This document shows positions 24,208-31,783 of a stretch of 37,484 bases of DNA, piece after piece. The stretch's first letter is position 1. Each line of letters opens with the position of its first letter. The notes beneath the pieces are model-generated. The model saw nothing but the letters and a program-made list of their open reading frames with translations, was not told the origin of the DNA and made no database searches. The position numbers and the translations under genes are program-made. Source of the DNA: Actinomycetes bacterium (lineage in GTDB: Bacteria; Actinomycetota; Thermoleophilia; Gaiellales; F1-60-MAGs149); contig JANYCN010000076.1 in the NCBI GenBank assembly GCA_025360225.1, forward strand, positions 1 to 37,484. Direction: 5' to 3'.

Positions 24208-24548
24208 GCTACCACGAGGGTGACGCCAACCTCGATGCCAAGCCGCTGGGCCTCGCCGGCACCGATCTCCAGGATCCGACGAGCACCGCGCGCGCGGGCG
24301 ATGCGCCACGGTCGGAGGTGACGGGCGACACGCACGACCCGAAGGTCGTCGGTGAGGAACACCGCGTCGATCGCAAACCGCATGAACAGCATGTGAATCA
24401 TCCCGGTTGGGTCGCTCAAGAGAAGCCCTTCGCCCGGCTCGAGACCGTCACGCCCGAGCAGCCCGCGGGCGTTGCCCCGTTCGAACGATCCGGAGACGGT
24501 GACGTTGTCAAGCAGCACGAGGCCGCCCGAGTCTAGGATGCGCGCCAT
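24204..24548 (-). CDS. DUF192 family protein
   Basis: The 114-residue protein shows the DUF192 pattern: RGNARGLLGRDGL, a segment GLLLSDPTGMIHMLFMRFAIDAVFL, and the C-terminal RPWRIARARGARRILEIGAG. No lipobox or signal peptide is present with this start. The function of the family is unsettled. A longer upstream frame would overlap the divergent gene, so ATG 24548 is chosen; GAGACT stands six bases before it. It overlaps leuA and is probably co-transcribed. Confidence 0.88.
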   Translation of the reverse strand: MARILDSGGLVLLDNVTVSGSFERGNARGLLGRDGLEPGEGLLLSDPTGMIHMLFMRFAIDAVFLTDDLRVVRVARHLRPWRIARARGARRILEIGAGEAQRLGIEVGVTLVVA

Positions 24549-24554
24549 TCCCGG

Positions 24555-24582
24555 AGTCTCGCAGGGCGCCGGGCCGTAGACT
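24555..24582. promoter_or_regulatory. Back-to-back -10 boxes for divergent genes
   Basis: On the minus strand GAGACT (24560-24555) precedes ATG 24548 by six bases. On the plus strand TAGACT (24577-24582) precedes GTG 24591 by eight. The 42-base gap between the two genes has no room for long leaders, so both may be leaderless. The minus-strand box is a weak match. Confidence 0.35.
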
Positions 24583-24590
24583 TCGGTCCG

Positions 24591-24980
24591 GTGGCCGAGC
24601 CGCTGTACCGAAGCGGGGACGACGTGACGATCGAGCACGCCGGACTGCGGTACGCGTTCGCGATCGATGACCTCACCGTGCGTGTCCGCGAGGCAGCGCG
24701 TACCCTCCATCTCGATCGGTTGCCGCCGTCACACCTCGTCGAGCTGCTGGTCACCGGCGACGACCCCGACCACGTCGTCCCGTCAGAGAGGATCGACGAC
24801 GTGGTCTACTGGCTCCGGAAGCTCGTGTTCCGCTCGGCCTGGCATGACGTCCGCATCGAGGCCGGCCTGCTCGACACGTCGTTCGATGAACGCTCCGGCG
24901 CGTTTCGGCACCAGTACGGGGGACACGACCTTCCGCCCGCGCTCGCACCACCACCTGCCAGCCTGACCGAGGAGGCCTGA
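24591..24980 (+). CDS. Hypothetical protein, 129 residues
   Basis: This is a soluble acidic protein with no signal or membrane segment. It has a compact region about 10-100 rich in hydrophobic and charged alternation (HLVELLVTGDDPDHVV, ERIDDVVYWLRKLVF). It ends in a Pro-rich tail (HDLPPALAPPPAS). No family is recognised. The start GTG follows a TAGACT -10-like box; an internal GTG at about 24624 is possible. It is divergent from DUF192-leuA and 93 bases before the next plus-strand gene. Confidence 0.7.
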   Translation: MAEPLYRSGDDVTIEHAGLRYAFAIDDLTVRVREAARTLHLDRLPPSHLVELLVTGDDPDHVVPSERIDDVVYWLRKLVFRSAWHDVRIEAGLLDTSFDERSGAFRHQYGGHDLPPALAPPPASLTEEA

Positions 24981-25061
24981 GCCAGCGGCCTCTTGCCGCG
25001 GCGAGGGACGAGGCTGGCACGAGCTGTACGCAGGCGATGCGCACCCTCGAAGCCGGCGTAG

Positions 25062-25067
25062 TATGCT
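25062..25067 (+). promoter_or_regulatory. -10 box for leaderless coiled-coil gene
   Basis: TATGCT then GACGTG then GTG at 25074. The preceding GTG at 25071 is the longer start. Confidence 0.5.
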
Positions 25068-25073
25068 GACGTG

Positions 25074-25559
25074 GTGCACGAGCCTGCGACGACTGACTCC
25101 GCTGTGTTGCGCCGAACCGAGGAGCACGTCGATGCGATCCGGAGCGCCGCGACCGACCTGACAGCCGTGCTACCGACACGGATCGAGGCCGCCGTCGCGC
25201 GGGCGCTAGCGTCGCCGGATGGCGGGTCACTTCCACGTCACGTGTCGGAGATCCACCGCGCGGTGACGTCGATCGCCGAGGCGGTGCGCGTCGTCAGCCG
25301 CGACCTCCAGAGCGAGCGACTCGGCAGGGTCGGCGACCTCGAGGTGCTGGTCGATCTGATCGCTTCGAGCGCGGAGAGCACCCGAGGTGACCTGCAGCGC
25401 CTCGATCGGCGGGTCGCGGCGATCGAGTCGGCGCTCACCACACTCGCCGACACCGTGAGCCGCCTCGTGCCGACGGTCGAGAACGTGAACGAGAAGCTCG
25501 ATCGGCGCATCCGGATCTCGGTTCAGACCGATCCGGCGACGACCACGTTCGCTCCGTAA
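25074..25559 (+). CDS. Predicted coiled-coil protein
   Basis: The 161-residue soluble protein is mostly helical. Heptad-like runs cover about 60-150 (HVSEIHRAVTSIAEAVRVVS, DLEVLVDLIASSAEST, RRVAAIESALTTLADTVSRL). There is no signal peptide, membrane helix or cysteine. It lies just before the two pilin-leader genes and might be a cytosolic partner, but nothing in the sequence proves this. GTG 25074 is picked on the six-base spacing from TATGCT. Confidence 0.72.
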   Translation: MHEPATTDSAVLRRTEEHVDAIRSAATDLTAVLPTRIEAAVARALASPDGGSLPRHVSEIHRAVTSIAEAVRVVSRDLQSERLGRVGDLEVLVDLIASSAESTRGDLQRLDRRVAAIESALTTLADTVSRLVPTVENVNEKLDRRIRISVQTDPATTTFAP

Positions 25560-25604
25560 CGCGCACGCGACAGCCTGCGCGCCTCCCGTGACGGCGGGCC
25601 GACG

Positions 25605-25610
25605 TACGCT
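25605..25610 (+). promoter_or_regulatory. -10 box for leaderless pilin-leader gene
   Basis: TACGCT, then CGATGC, then ATG 25617. No Shine-Dalgarno is present in the 57-base gap. Confidence 0.55.
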
Positions 25611-25616
25611 CGATGC

Positions 25617-26393
25617 ATGCGTCCAAGTCATGGGCAGGCGGTGGTCGAACACCTCGGCGTGGTGATCTGCGTGGCGTCCTTGATGCTCGCCACGGTCGCC
25701 GTCGCACGGCACACCTCGCTCGCAGACGCCGTCCGCTCAGCGCTGCTCGGTGATCCACCAGCACCCCGCCTCCTGCCAGAGGAGACGGCGCTAACGATGA
25801 CCGCCCTCCGGGGAGGCGATGGCGCGCCACGTGTTGACGACACCGTCGCCCTCATCGCGTCGCGGGTCGGCGAGGCGACGGCTGAGCGCCTCGTCGCCTT
25901 GCTCGCCTACGAGACGTACGCAGCAGCGACGCTCGGTCGGGCGAACGACGAGTCAGAGGTGCCAACCGGTCTCGGCAGCGCGCGAGTCGTCTCGCGCAGG
26001 GACGAGCTGGCGGCGGTCAGCCGCCTCGACCGCGCGAGCCGAAAGAACGCGAGGATGAACGTCGCGCTCGACGCGGCGGCGATCGGCGCCGGCGTCGCGA
26101 GCGCTGGGGTCGGCCTCGTCGCCGGCGGCGTGGCGGTCCTGCTGCAGAGCAGCACCGGCGACGCCATCCTTCCGGCAGGTGCCGAGGCAGGGGACGTCGA
26201 GGTCTGCCTGCCGATCGTCTGGCGCAGCACCGCCAAGCAGCCGCGGCGCGTCGCCCCGGCGACGCTCGTTGCCGGCGGCACCCCGGACGTCTACCGCGAT
26301 CGCCTGCGCGCCATCCCGGCAGCGCTCGTCGTGGTCTTCCGCCGCGGCCGGGCGATCGACCGTCGCGTCGCCGCATTCCGGGGCTGCAGGTGA
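25617..26393 (+). CDS. Pilin-leader membrane protein, paralogue 1
   Basis: The 258-residue protein has a seven-residue leader RPSHG-QAVVE with Gly at -1 and Glu at +5, followed by a hydrophobic helix (about 14-30), as in Tad pseudopilins. The middle (about 40-150) is soluble. A second hydrophobic glycine-rich stretch (about 150-178) leads to a C-terminal module: LPAGAEAGDVEVC with one Cys near 200, and a final CR with the second Cys. The same module ends the next protein. It is probably exported and attached to the pilus machinery, with the two Cys forming a disulfide; no named family is recognised. Confidence 0.78.
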   Translation: MRPSHGQAVVEHLGVVICVASLMLATVAVARHTSLADAVRSALLGDPPAPRLLPEETALTMTALRGGDGAPRVDDTVALIASRVGEATAERLVALLAYETYAAATLGRANDESEVPTGLGSARVVSRRDELAAVSRLDRASRKNARMNVALDAAAIGAGVASAGVGLVAGGVAVLLQSSTGDAILPAGAEAGDVEVCLPIVWRSTAKQPRRVAPATLVAGGTPDVYRDRLRAIPAALVVVFRRGRAIDRRVAAFRGCR

Positions 26394-27184
26394 TCGACCG
26401 CCGCGGCCAGGCCTCCGTCGAGGGTCTCGCTCTCTGGGCCGTTGTCGCCGCAGGAGCCGCCGCGGCGGCAGCAGCGATCGCGTCGTCGTCACTCCCAGCC
26501 GCGATCGTCGACGCAGTGCGCAGCGCGATCGTCGGCGCTCCGTCGGATCGTGGAACGGAAGTTCTCGATGGCGCCCTGAAGCCGGGAGGCCCGTCTCTGC
26601 TTCTCGTGCGAACGCGGCTCCGCCTTCGGCTCGGCGAGGTCGCGGCGACCGAGCTGCTGCGCGCCGCGGTGGAGCAGGTCGTCAATGGGAGCGAACGTCA
26701 GCAGGGCTCTCTCGACGTGACCGCCCTCGTCGGTGGCAAGAACCCTCACATCCGGCTGATCGCGACAGCCACGGGCCCGCTGCGACTCGTCGGGATCGCC
26801 AGCGATGAGGCCCTTCCCGACCCGATCGGCATCTCTCTCTCGCCGACGACCGTCGTCGGCGGAGTGATCGCTGCGTCGGTGCACGCGTCCGGTCACGGGC
26901 GGGTCGTCGAGGTTGTCGGGGCCTCGTTGCGAGAAGGGACGGCGATCGCCGGGCATGCGTGGACGGCTGTCGGGATCGTGTCGGACATGATCGTCACTGC
27001 CGCGGGCCTCCCGCCCGGTGCCCGCGCAGGCGATGCGACGCTCTGCCGGCCGGTCGACATCCGCTGGGTCGCCTACGGCCGCCCCTACCGTCGCCCGACC
27101 GCCGAGGGGCACGAGCTCGTGATCGTTCGCAACGGCGTCGTCGTCGCGCGCTACGTTCCAGCGGTCGAAGGGCCCTGCACGTAG
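26390..27184 (+). CDS. Pilin-leader membrane protein, paralogue 2
   Basis: The 264-residue protein starts with a short leader MIDRRG followed by QASVE (Glu at +5) and a long Ala-rich helix (about 12-36). The middle is a predicted soluble domain. The C-terminal module LPPGARAGDATLC, then an R-rich stretch and a terminal CT, matches the preceding protein, so the two are paralogues with diverged centres. Its GTG overlaps the previous stop (GTGA), so they are co-translated. It is likely a minor pilin or pseudopilin (TadE/F-like role), by inference. Confidence 0.78.
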   Translation: MIDRRGQASVEGLALWAVVAAGAAAAAAAIASSSLPAAIVDAVRSAIVGAPSDRGTEVLDGALKPGGPSLLLVRTRLRLRLGEVAATELLRAAVEQVVNGSERQQGSLDVTALVGGKNPHIRLIATATGPLRLVGIASDEALPDPIGISLSPTTVVGGVIAASVHASGHGRVVEVVGASLREGTAIAGHAWTAVGIVSDMIVTAAGLPPGARAGDATLCRPVDIRWVAYGRPYRRPTAEGHELVIVRNGVVVARYVPAVEGPCT

Positions 27185-27384
27185 GGGGTGCGAGGCGGTC
27201 GCTTACGGTCCCGGTTGACGCCCTCAACGCCGGCGATCACGAGCGCAGCAATCGGGCGCTACCGCGCTCCGAGCACCCCACGGAGGCAATCCGCCACCGA
27301 TCGCGGTCAGCTGCACGCCACCTGTGAAGCGCACGGGCGGCGGGCACGGGCGGTCGTCCAGCAGGGCGAGTCGCGCCTGGCACC

Positions 27385-27424
27385 GAGCCGCTCCGGGCGA
27401 CAGATATCTTCGCTGGAGCGGCTC
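27385..27424. terminator. Hairpin between convergent genes
   Basis: GAGCCGCTCC (27385-27394) and GGAGCGGCTC (27415-27424) form a perfect ten-base stem with a 20-base loop. It lies in the 309-base gap between the 3' ends of the plus-strand gene ending at 27184 and the Flp pilin gene. No T-tracts are seen. It may be a bidirectional terminator. The rest of 27185-27493 shows no gene or RNA motif that I recognise. Confidence 0.45.
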
Positions 27425-27493
27425 AGGCGCCACGGGACGGCTCCGGCTGCGAGGCCAAGCTCGCCACCGCCGTCGGGTCGCGCGACGCGGCGG

Positions 27494-27691
27494 TCAGTGG
27501 TGGCCGACGACGCTTCGCACGGCGCTCGTGAAGCCGTTCGCGATCTCCTTCGCGACGCCGGCGCCACCCTTCAGCTGCGTCATCACCGCAAGCAGCAACG
27601 CCGCGACGGCGAGAAGCAAGCCAAGGTACTCGACCGTGCCCTGCCCTCCCTGTCGTCGGATCCTGCGGCAGAGCCGGTGGATCTCTTCCAC
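27494..27691 (-). CDS. Flp-type major pilin precursor
   Basis: The 65-residue precursor has a basic leader of about 15 residues (RLCRRIRRQGG) ending in Gly. QGTVE follows with Glu at +5, then the hydrophobic helix YLGLLLAVAALLLAVM and a short tail. Size, leader, Glu+5 and the following Tyr are hallmarks of Flp pilins cleaved by TadV. GTG 27691 has the strong Shine-Dalgarno GGGAGG four bases away; a longer frame to 27730 lacks this. It lies 122 bases downstream of a histidine kinase gene and probably forms the pilus fibre. Confidence 0.87.
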   Translation of the reverse strand: MEEIHRLCRRIRRQGGQGTVEYLGLLLAVAALLLAVMTQLKGGAGVAKEIANGFTSAVRSVVGHH

Positions 27692-27743
27692 GGTGCCTCC
27701 CTCGGTTCGGCGACCGTGCTGGTCGCACACCGATCGTCGCGCG

Positions 27744-27756
27744 GGTCACACTGACC
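27744..27756. promoter_or_regulatory. Palindrome upstream of Flp pilin
   Basis: GGTCA-CAC-TGACC is a perfect 5-3-5 inverted repeat, extended by CGCG-rich arms, about 53 bases upstream of the pilin start. It is a candidate operator for the pilin gene. No clear -35/-10 pair was found in this 122-base gap. Confidence 0.35.
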
Positions 27757-27813
27757 GCGGGCACGCGGACACGCACAGGACACGCGCGGACCGCGGCACG
27801 ATCGGCCGGTCCG

Positions 27814-29271
27814 TCAGACGGGCGTGACGAGCGGACCGGGTTGTCGAACCGGCTCGCGCGGAAGCTCGCAACCGAACAGGGCACCGCCCTCAACGGCATC
27901 ACCCACGGTCACCCTCCCGCCCATCGCCAGAGCGAGCTCGGAGGCGATGGCGAGCCCAAGGCCCGTCCCGCGCGCGTCCTCCGAGTAGAACGGACGGAAC
28001 ACGTCCGCGCGCCGGTTCAACGGCACGCCAGGGCCCGCGTCGGCGACCTCGAAGCGGACAGCGCGCAGCCCGGCGCTCGCGGACACGCGGACAACGCTAT
28101 GAGGCGGTGACCAGCGAACGGCGTTGTCGAGCATGTTCGCGAGGATCTGAAGGATCCGGTCGCCATCGCCAACGACGACACCGAGCGCGTCGCCAGCGAG
28201 CTGGATCTCGACGCCCTTCTTCCGGGCGCCGCCGAGCGCCGCGGCCACGCCACGGTCGAGAAGCACGTCGAGGTCCACGTCGTCGGACACGAGGGAGAAC
28301 CGACGACCTTCCAGCTTCGCGAGATCAAGGATGTCTCGGATGAGCCGCTCGAGACGCCTCGCCTCGGCCTCGATGATCGCGAACGATGTCGCCGGCTCGT
28401 CGACGATCTCGTCGAGCAGCGCGCCGATGTGACCCTGAATCGACGTAAGCGGTGTCCGTAGCTCATGGGAGACACGCATCAGGAAGAGCCGCTCGTGCTC
28501 CCGCGCGGCCTGGAGCTGGTCTGCCATGTCGGCGAAAGCACGGTTGAGGACGCCGAGCTCGTCACGTCGTCGCCGATCGAGGGTGACCTCGAAGCGTCCG
28601 CGCGCGACGGCGTTCGCCGCGACGACGAGGCGGCGGATCGGCGAGGTGAGCCGCACGCCGAGAAGGAGCCCGAACACGGCCGCCACGGCGAGGCCGACCT
28701 CGAACGCGGGCGCGAGGCGCGCGGCCCAGAAGCGTTGCTCCGGGGCGAGCCCGGACAGCGGGCGGGCGAGGACGATGGCGCCAATCGCATCCTGCTCGCC
28801 CGTCGGGGTAGACCGGTTGTCGCGCGTGAAGAACACGCCGGCGGCGACGACGAGCGCTGGCTGACGCGCGCCAGGCGGCGTCGCGACGGTGGAGAGCGTC
28901 GCACCAGAGTCGATCGCGCCCCAGTCCAGCGCGAGGCCGTCCCAGACCGGGACGTTCCCGCCCGGATACGGGAACCGGGTAGCAGGGTTCGCGACGTAGA
29001 AGATGTCGGCAGCGGTCACCTGGGTCACGTCGTCGGAGAACAGGACGGGCTTCCCGGTCTCAAGGAAGAACCGCCGCGCGCTCTTCGCGAACAGCCGTGC
29101 GACGCCTGGAGCCTGCGCGCGGAGCGTCGCCTCGGTGGCGCTGCGCTCGTACGCCGTCACGGTACGGGTCGTCAGGACCAGCGCGAGGGCGCCCGACGCG
29201 ATCACCGGCAGCGCGACGAAGGTGATGAGACGGAGACGCAGCCCGAACGAGGCCCTACGACGATGGCGCAT
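27814..29271 (-). CDS. Sensor histidine kinase (second system)
   Basis: The 485-residue membrane kinase has helices at about 11-34 and 187-207 with a 150-residue outer sensor region, HAMP, H-box VSHELRTPLT with His269, N-box NMLDNAVRWSPP, and G-boxes DAGPGVP and GTGLGLAIASEL. ATG 29271 overlaps the regulator by 17 bases with AAGGT upstream; a longer frame is less likely. It partners the regulator just upstream, and the Flp pilin gene lies downstream on the same strand. Confidence 0.93.
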   Translation of the reverse strand: MRHRRRASFGLRLRLITFVALPVIASGALALVLTTRTVTAYERSATEATLRAQAPGVARLFAKSARRFFLETGKPVLFSDDVTQVTAADIFYVANPATRFPYPGGNVPVWDGLALDWGAIDSGATLSTVATPPGARQPALVVAAGVFFTRDNRSTPTGEQDAIGAIVLARPLSGLAPEQRFWAARLAPAFEVGLAVAAVFGLLLGVRLTSPIRRLVVAANAVARGRFEVTLDRRRRDELGVLNRAFADMADQLQAAREHERLFLMRVSHELRTPLTSIQGHIGALLDEIVDEPATSFAIIEAEARRLERLIRDILDLAKLEGRRFSLVSDDVDLDVLLDRGVAAALGGARKKGVEIQLAGDALGVVVGDGDRILQILANMLDNAVRWSPPHSVVRVSASAGLRAVRFEVADAGPGVPLNRRADVFRPFYSEDARGTGLGLAIASELALAMGGRVTVGDAVEGGALFGCELPREPVRQPGPLVTPV

Positions 29272-29947
29272 CGTCGGCGACCTTGTACCCGACGCCCCAG
29301 ACGGTGACGATGCCGCACGCCTCACCGACCTTGCGCCGGACCTGTCGCACGTGAACGTCCACGGTGCGCGTATCGCCGGCGAAGGTGTATCCCCAGACGC
29401 GCTCGAGCAACTGGTCGCGCGACAGGACGAGCCCGCGGTGCTCGACGAGCGCGTAGAGGAGGTCGAACTCCTTCGGGGCGAGCGCGATCTCCGCGCCGTC
29501 GACCGTCACCTCGCGTCGCGGTGCATCGATGCGCAGCCGCCCGTAGCTCAGCGTCGTCCGCTCGCTCGACGGCGGCGGTGGCGCAGAGACACGCCGGAGG
29601 ATCGTCTTGATCCGCGCCACGAGCTCACGTGGATTGAACGGCTTCGTCACGTAGTCGTCCGCGCCAACCTCGAGGCCGACGATCTTATCGATGTCGTCGT
29701 CGCGTGCCGTGAGCATCACCATCGGCACGTTCGAGGTTGCACGGACGCGCCGGCACACCTCCAGCCCATCCATGTCGGGGAGGTTCAGGTCGAGGAGCAC
29801 GAGAGCCGCACCGCTCGTCGTCGCGGCTACGACCCCGGCGGCTCCTGTCGTAACGTGCTCGACGCTGAAGCCAGCCTTCTCGAGGTACAGCCGCACGAAC
29901 GAGGCGATGTTCTCCTCGTCCTCGACGATCAGGATCCGATCAGCCAC
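29255..29947 (-). CDS. OmpR-family response regulator (second system)
   Basis: The 230-residue regulator has a receiver with phospho-acceptor Asp53 (LLDLNLPDMDG), the TARDDD segment and KPF lysine, then a winged helix with LAPKEFDLLYALVEHRG, RDQLLERVWGY and TVDVHVRQVRRK. All key residues are present. GTG 29947 follows TACGAT by six bases with no Shine-Dalgarno, so the mRNA may be leaderless. It forms a pair with the kinase downstream. Confidence 0.95.
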   Translation of the reverse strand: MADRILIVEDEENIASFVRLYLEKAGFSVEHVTTGAAGVVAATTSGAALVLLDLNLPDMDGLEVCRRVRATSNVPMVMLTARDDDIDKIVGLEVGADDYVTKPFNPRELVARIKTILRRVSAPPPPSSERTTLSYGRLRIDAPRREVTVDGAEIALAPKEFDLLYALVEHRGLVLSRDQLLERVWGYTFAGDTRTVDVHVRQVRRKVGEACGIVTVWGVGYKVADDAPSS

Positions 29948-29953
29948 GGGCTC

Positions 29954-29959
29954 ATCGTA
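29954..29959 (-). promoter_or_regulatory. -10 box for leaderless regulator gene
   Basis: TACGAT on the minus strand, then GAGCCC, then GTG 29947. Confidence 0.55.
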
Positions 29960-29984
29960 GTCGCCGAGCTCGTGCGCTCACGAT

Positions 29985-30446
29985 TCAGCCTGCGAGAAGC
30001 AGGGTGCGCCGGCCCCGGTAGATACGTCCGACCCCATCGACGGTATACGTCCCACGTCCGTCGAGGGCGACCCGCCCAGCCCCGGTGATGCCCACCGAGA
30101 ACCGCGCGCTGGAGACGAGCGTGACGGTAAAGGCCGTCCCGTCGACGAGAAACCGGATCGGCCGCAGAACGACAGTCGCGTGGGTCGGGATGTCGAAGCG
30201 GACGCATGGTCGTCGCTTCGACACGGAGACACAGGTCGTCGTCAACGTTGCGTTCCCGTCGATCGCGATCCGCGCACCTGCGCGGAGATCGGTCGCGAAC
30301 ACCGTCGCGTCGCCCACGGAGGTGTACACGAGCCGGCCCTTGCCTACCACGTTCGCTCCGGTGCCGCGGGCCAAGGCCGTTGCTGCGACGACGACCGAGG
30401 CGACGAGCACGAGGAGCAGCGTTGCGAGGCGGCGATATCGCGACAT
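29985..30446 (-). CDS. Predicted secreted beta-rich protein
   Basis: The protein is 153 residues from ATG 30446. A signal peptide (MSRYRR then a Leu/Val-rich helix, cleavage near ALA-RG at about 27) precedes a Thr/Val/Gly-rich region that looks all-beta. Two cysteines (CVSVSKRRPC) probably form a disulfide. There is no membrane anchor at the C-terminus and no family is recognised. CATACT lies six bases before the ATG, a weak -10. It sits upstream of the second regulator gene on the same strand, 37 bases away. Confidence 0.72.
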   Translation of the reverse strand: MSRYRRLATLLLVLVASVVVAATALARGTGANVVGKGRLVYTSVGDATVFATDLRAGARIAIDGNATLTTTCVSVSKRRPCVRFDIPTHATVVLRPIRFLVDGTAFTVTLVSSARFSVGITGAGRVALDGRGTYTVDGVGRIYRGRRTLLLAG

Positions 30447-30547
30447 GCTACGAGTATGCACCCTCGAGATGCGGTGCGTGTACGCGCGCCGTAAGGATTC
30501 GGTAAACGGGCGCGCAGCCGGGGTGACGTAGCGAGCTCAACCCCAGG

Positions 30548-31402
30548 CTACGCACCGTGCTCGTGGAACCCTCGACCCGTCTTGCGGCCGAGACGCCCGA
30601 GCTCGACGAGGCGCTGCAGCCGGGCAGGCGCGGCCATCCGCGGCTCGTGTAAGCCGTCATGCAGCGCCGCCGATGCGTGGGCCTGGACGTCAAGCCCGAT
30701 CATGTCCATCAACGCGAACGGCCCCATCGGCCAGCCGGCGCCGAAACGCATCGCCCGGTCGATGTCGTCCGCTGACGCTCCTGTCTCCTCCATGACACGG
30801 ACGGCGTCGTTGAGAACGGGAATGAGGATCCGGTTGACGAGAAAACCCGGCGTATCGGCACAGGGCACCGCCTCCTTGCCAAGCGTCGTCGCGAACGCCA
30901 GCGCTTCAGCGAACACCTCCGGATCGACCGCGACCGTTCGAACGACCTCGACCAGCCGCATCAGCGGCGCTGGGTTGAAGAAGTGGAGACCGACGACGCG
31001 CTCAGGTCGTCCGGATGCGCCAGCGATCGCCGAGACGGAGAGCGCTGAGGTGTTCGTCGCGAAGGTCACGTCAGGCCGGCACATCGCGTGGAGACGGGAG
31101 AAGAGCTGCTGCTTCGGCAGGAGCTCCTCGACGATCGCCTCGATGACGAGGTCGACATCGGCGAGCAGGTCAAGGTCGTCCGCCACGCTGAGCGAGCCGA
31201 GCGCGCTCGCCGCAGCTTCCTCCGTTAGCTGCCCTTTCGCCACACGCCGCGCGAGCCCGTCACGGACCCGCCCGCAACCGCGTGCGGTCGCCCCTTCGAA
31301 CCCGTCCCACGCAACGACGCGGTACCCGGCCTCGAGGCAGACCTGCCCGATCCCCGCACCCATCGCGCCGAAACCGGCAACCCCGACCGTCCGCACCGAC
31401 AC
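30548..31402 (-). CDS. 3-hydroxybutyryl-CoA dehydrogenase
   Basis: The 284-residue soluble enzyme oxidises or reduces 3-hydroxyacyl-CoA with NAD(P). The Rossmann motif GFGAMGAG lies at 10-17, followed by DLVIEAIVEE, the NTSALSV segment, the catalytic His region VVGLHFFNPAPLM, and the C-terminal domain with PGFLVNRIL and GAGWPMGPFALMDMIGLD. Length and motifs match Hbd/PaaH. GTG 31402 has a perfect Shine-Dalgarno AGGAGG five bases away. No other fatty-acid or butyrate genes are nearby. Confidence 0.95.
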   Translation of the reverse strand: MSVRTVGVAGFGAMGAGIGQVCLEAGYRVVAWDGFEGATARGCGRVRDGLARRVAKGQLTEEAAASALGSLSVADDLDLLADVDLVIEAIVEELLPKQQLFSRLHAMCRPDVTFATNTSALSVSAIAGASGRPERVVGLHFFNPAPLMRLVEVVRTVAVDPEVFAEALAFATTLGKEAVPCADTPGFLVNRILIPVLNDAVRVMEETGASADDIDRAMRFGAGWPMGPFALMDMIGLDVQAHASAALHDGLHEPRMAAPARLQRLVELGRLGRKTGRGFHEHGA

Positions 31403-31407
31403 CCTGA

Positions 31408-31413
31408 CCTCCT
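31408..31413 (-). promoter_or_regulatory. Strong Shine-Dalgarno of hydroxyacyl-CoA dehydrogenase gene
   Basis: AGGAGG on the minus strand is five bases before GTG 31402. This perfect match fixes the start and contrasts with the many leaderless starts in this window. Confidence 0.8.
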
Positions 31414-31443
31414 GTTAGCTCCTCGACCTGTGTGCGGGAACAC

Positions 31444-31449
31444 TAGACT
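31444..31449 (+). promoter_or_regulatory. -10 box for zinc-ribbon gene
   Basis: TAGACT, seven bases, then ATG 31457. No Shine-Dalgarno is present. Confidence 0.45.
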
Positions 31450-31456
31450 TGATCCC

Positions 31457-31783
31457 ATGTCGACGCCCCGCGACCTCGAGCGAGCGAGAGCCGGGCTCGT
31501 GCACCGCCACGCAGAGCTCCGCGCCGACCTCGGCGGTCTGCTGCTCGAGATGGCTCGCCGGGACACCTTCAACCTGGCGCTGCTCGAGACGAAGGCGCGA
31601 GCAGCGGTCGCCGTTGAGACGGAGATTGCCGCGCTCGACGCGACGCTCGCCGCGCCGGCGGCGTCCGTCCCGGCGGCCGTCGCCATGCCGTCCGCCCCCG
31701 CTTCGTGTGGACGGTGCCACGGCGAGGTTCCCGCGAACGCCAACTTCTGCCCGTTCTGCGGAGCGCCACGGGGGAACGCGTGA
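31457..31783 (+). CDS. Coiled-coil zinc-ribbon protein
   Basis: The 108-residue protein has an N-terminal helical region (about 5-65) with DLERARAGLVHRHAELR and LLETKARAAVAVETEIAALD, suggesting a coiled coil. A Pro/Ala linker follows, then a C-terminal zinc ribbon CGRC-x9-CPFCG. There is no signal peptide. It overlaps the next gene by GTGA; that gene also starts with a zinc ribbon. Function is unknown. Confidence 0.78.
   Translation: MSTPRDLERARAGLVHRHAELRADLGGLLLEMARRDTFNLALLETKARAAVAVETEIAALDATLAAPAASVPAAVAMPSAPASCGRCHGEVPANANFCPFCGAPRGNA

Noticed and set aside
27185-27493. Riboswitch (c-di-GMP or c-di-AMP type) near the pilin genes
   Set aside because: Conserved core sequences of these riboswitches are missing, and the gap is downstream, not upstream, of both neighbouring genes.
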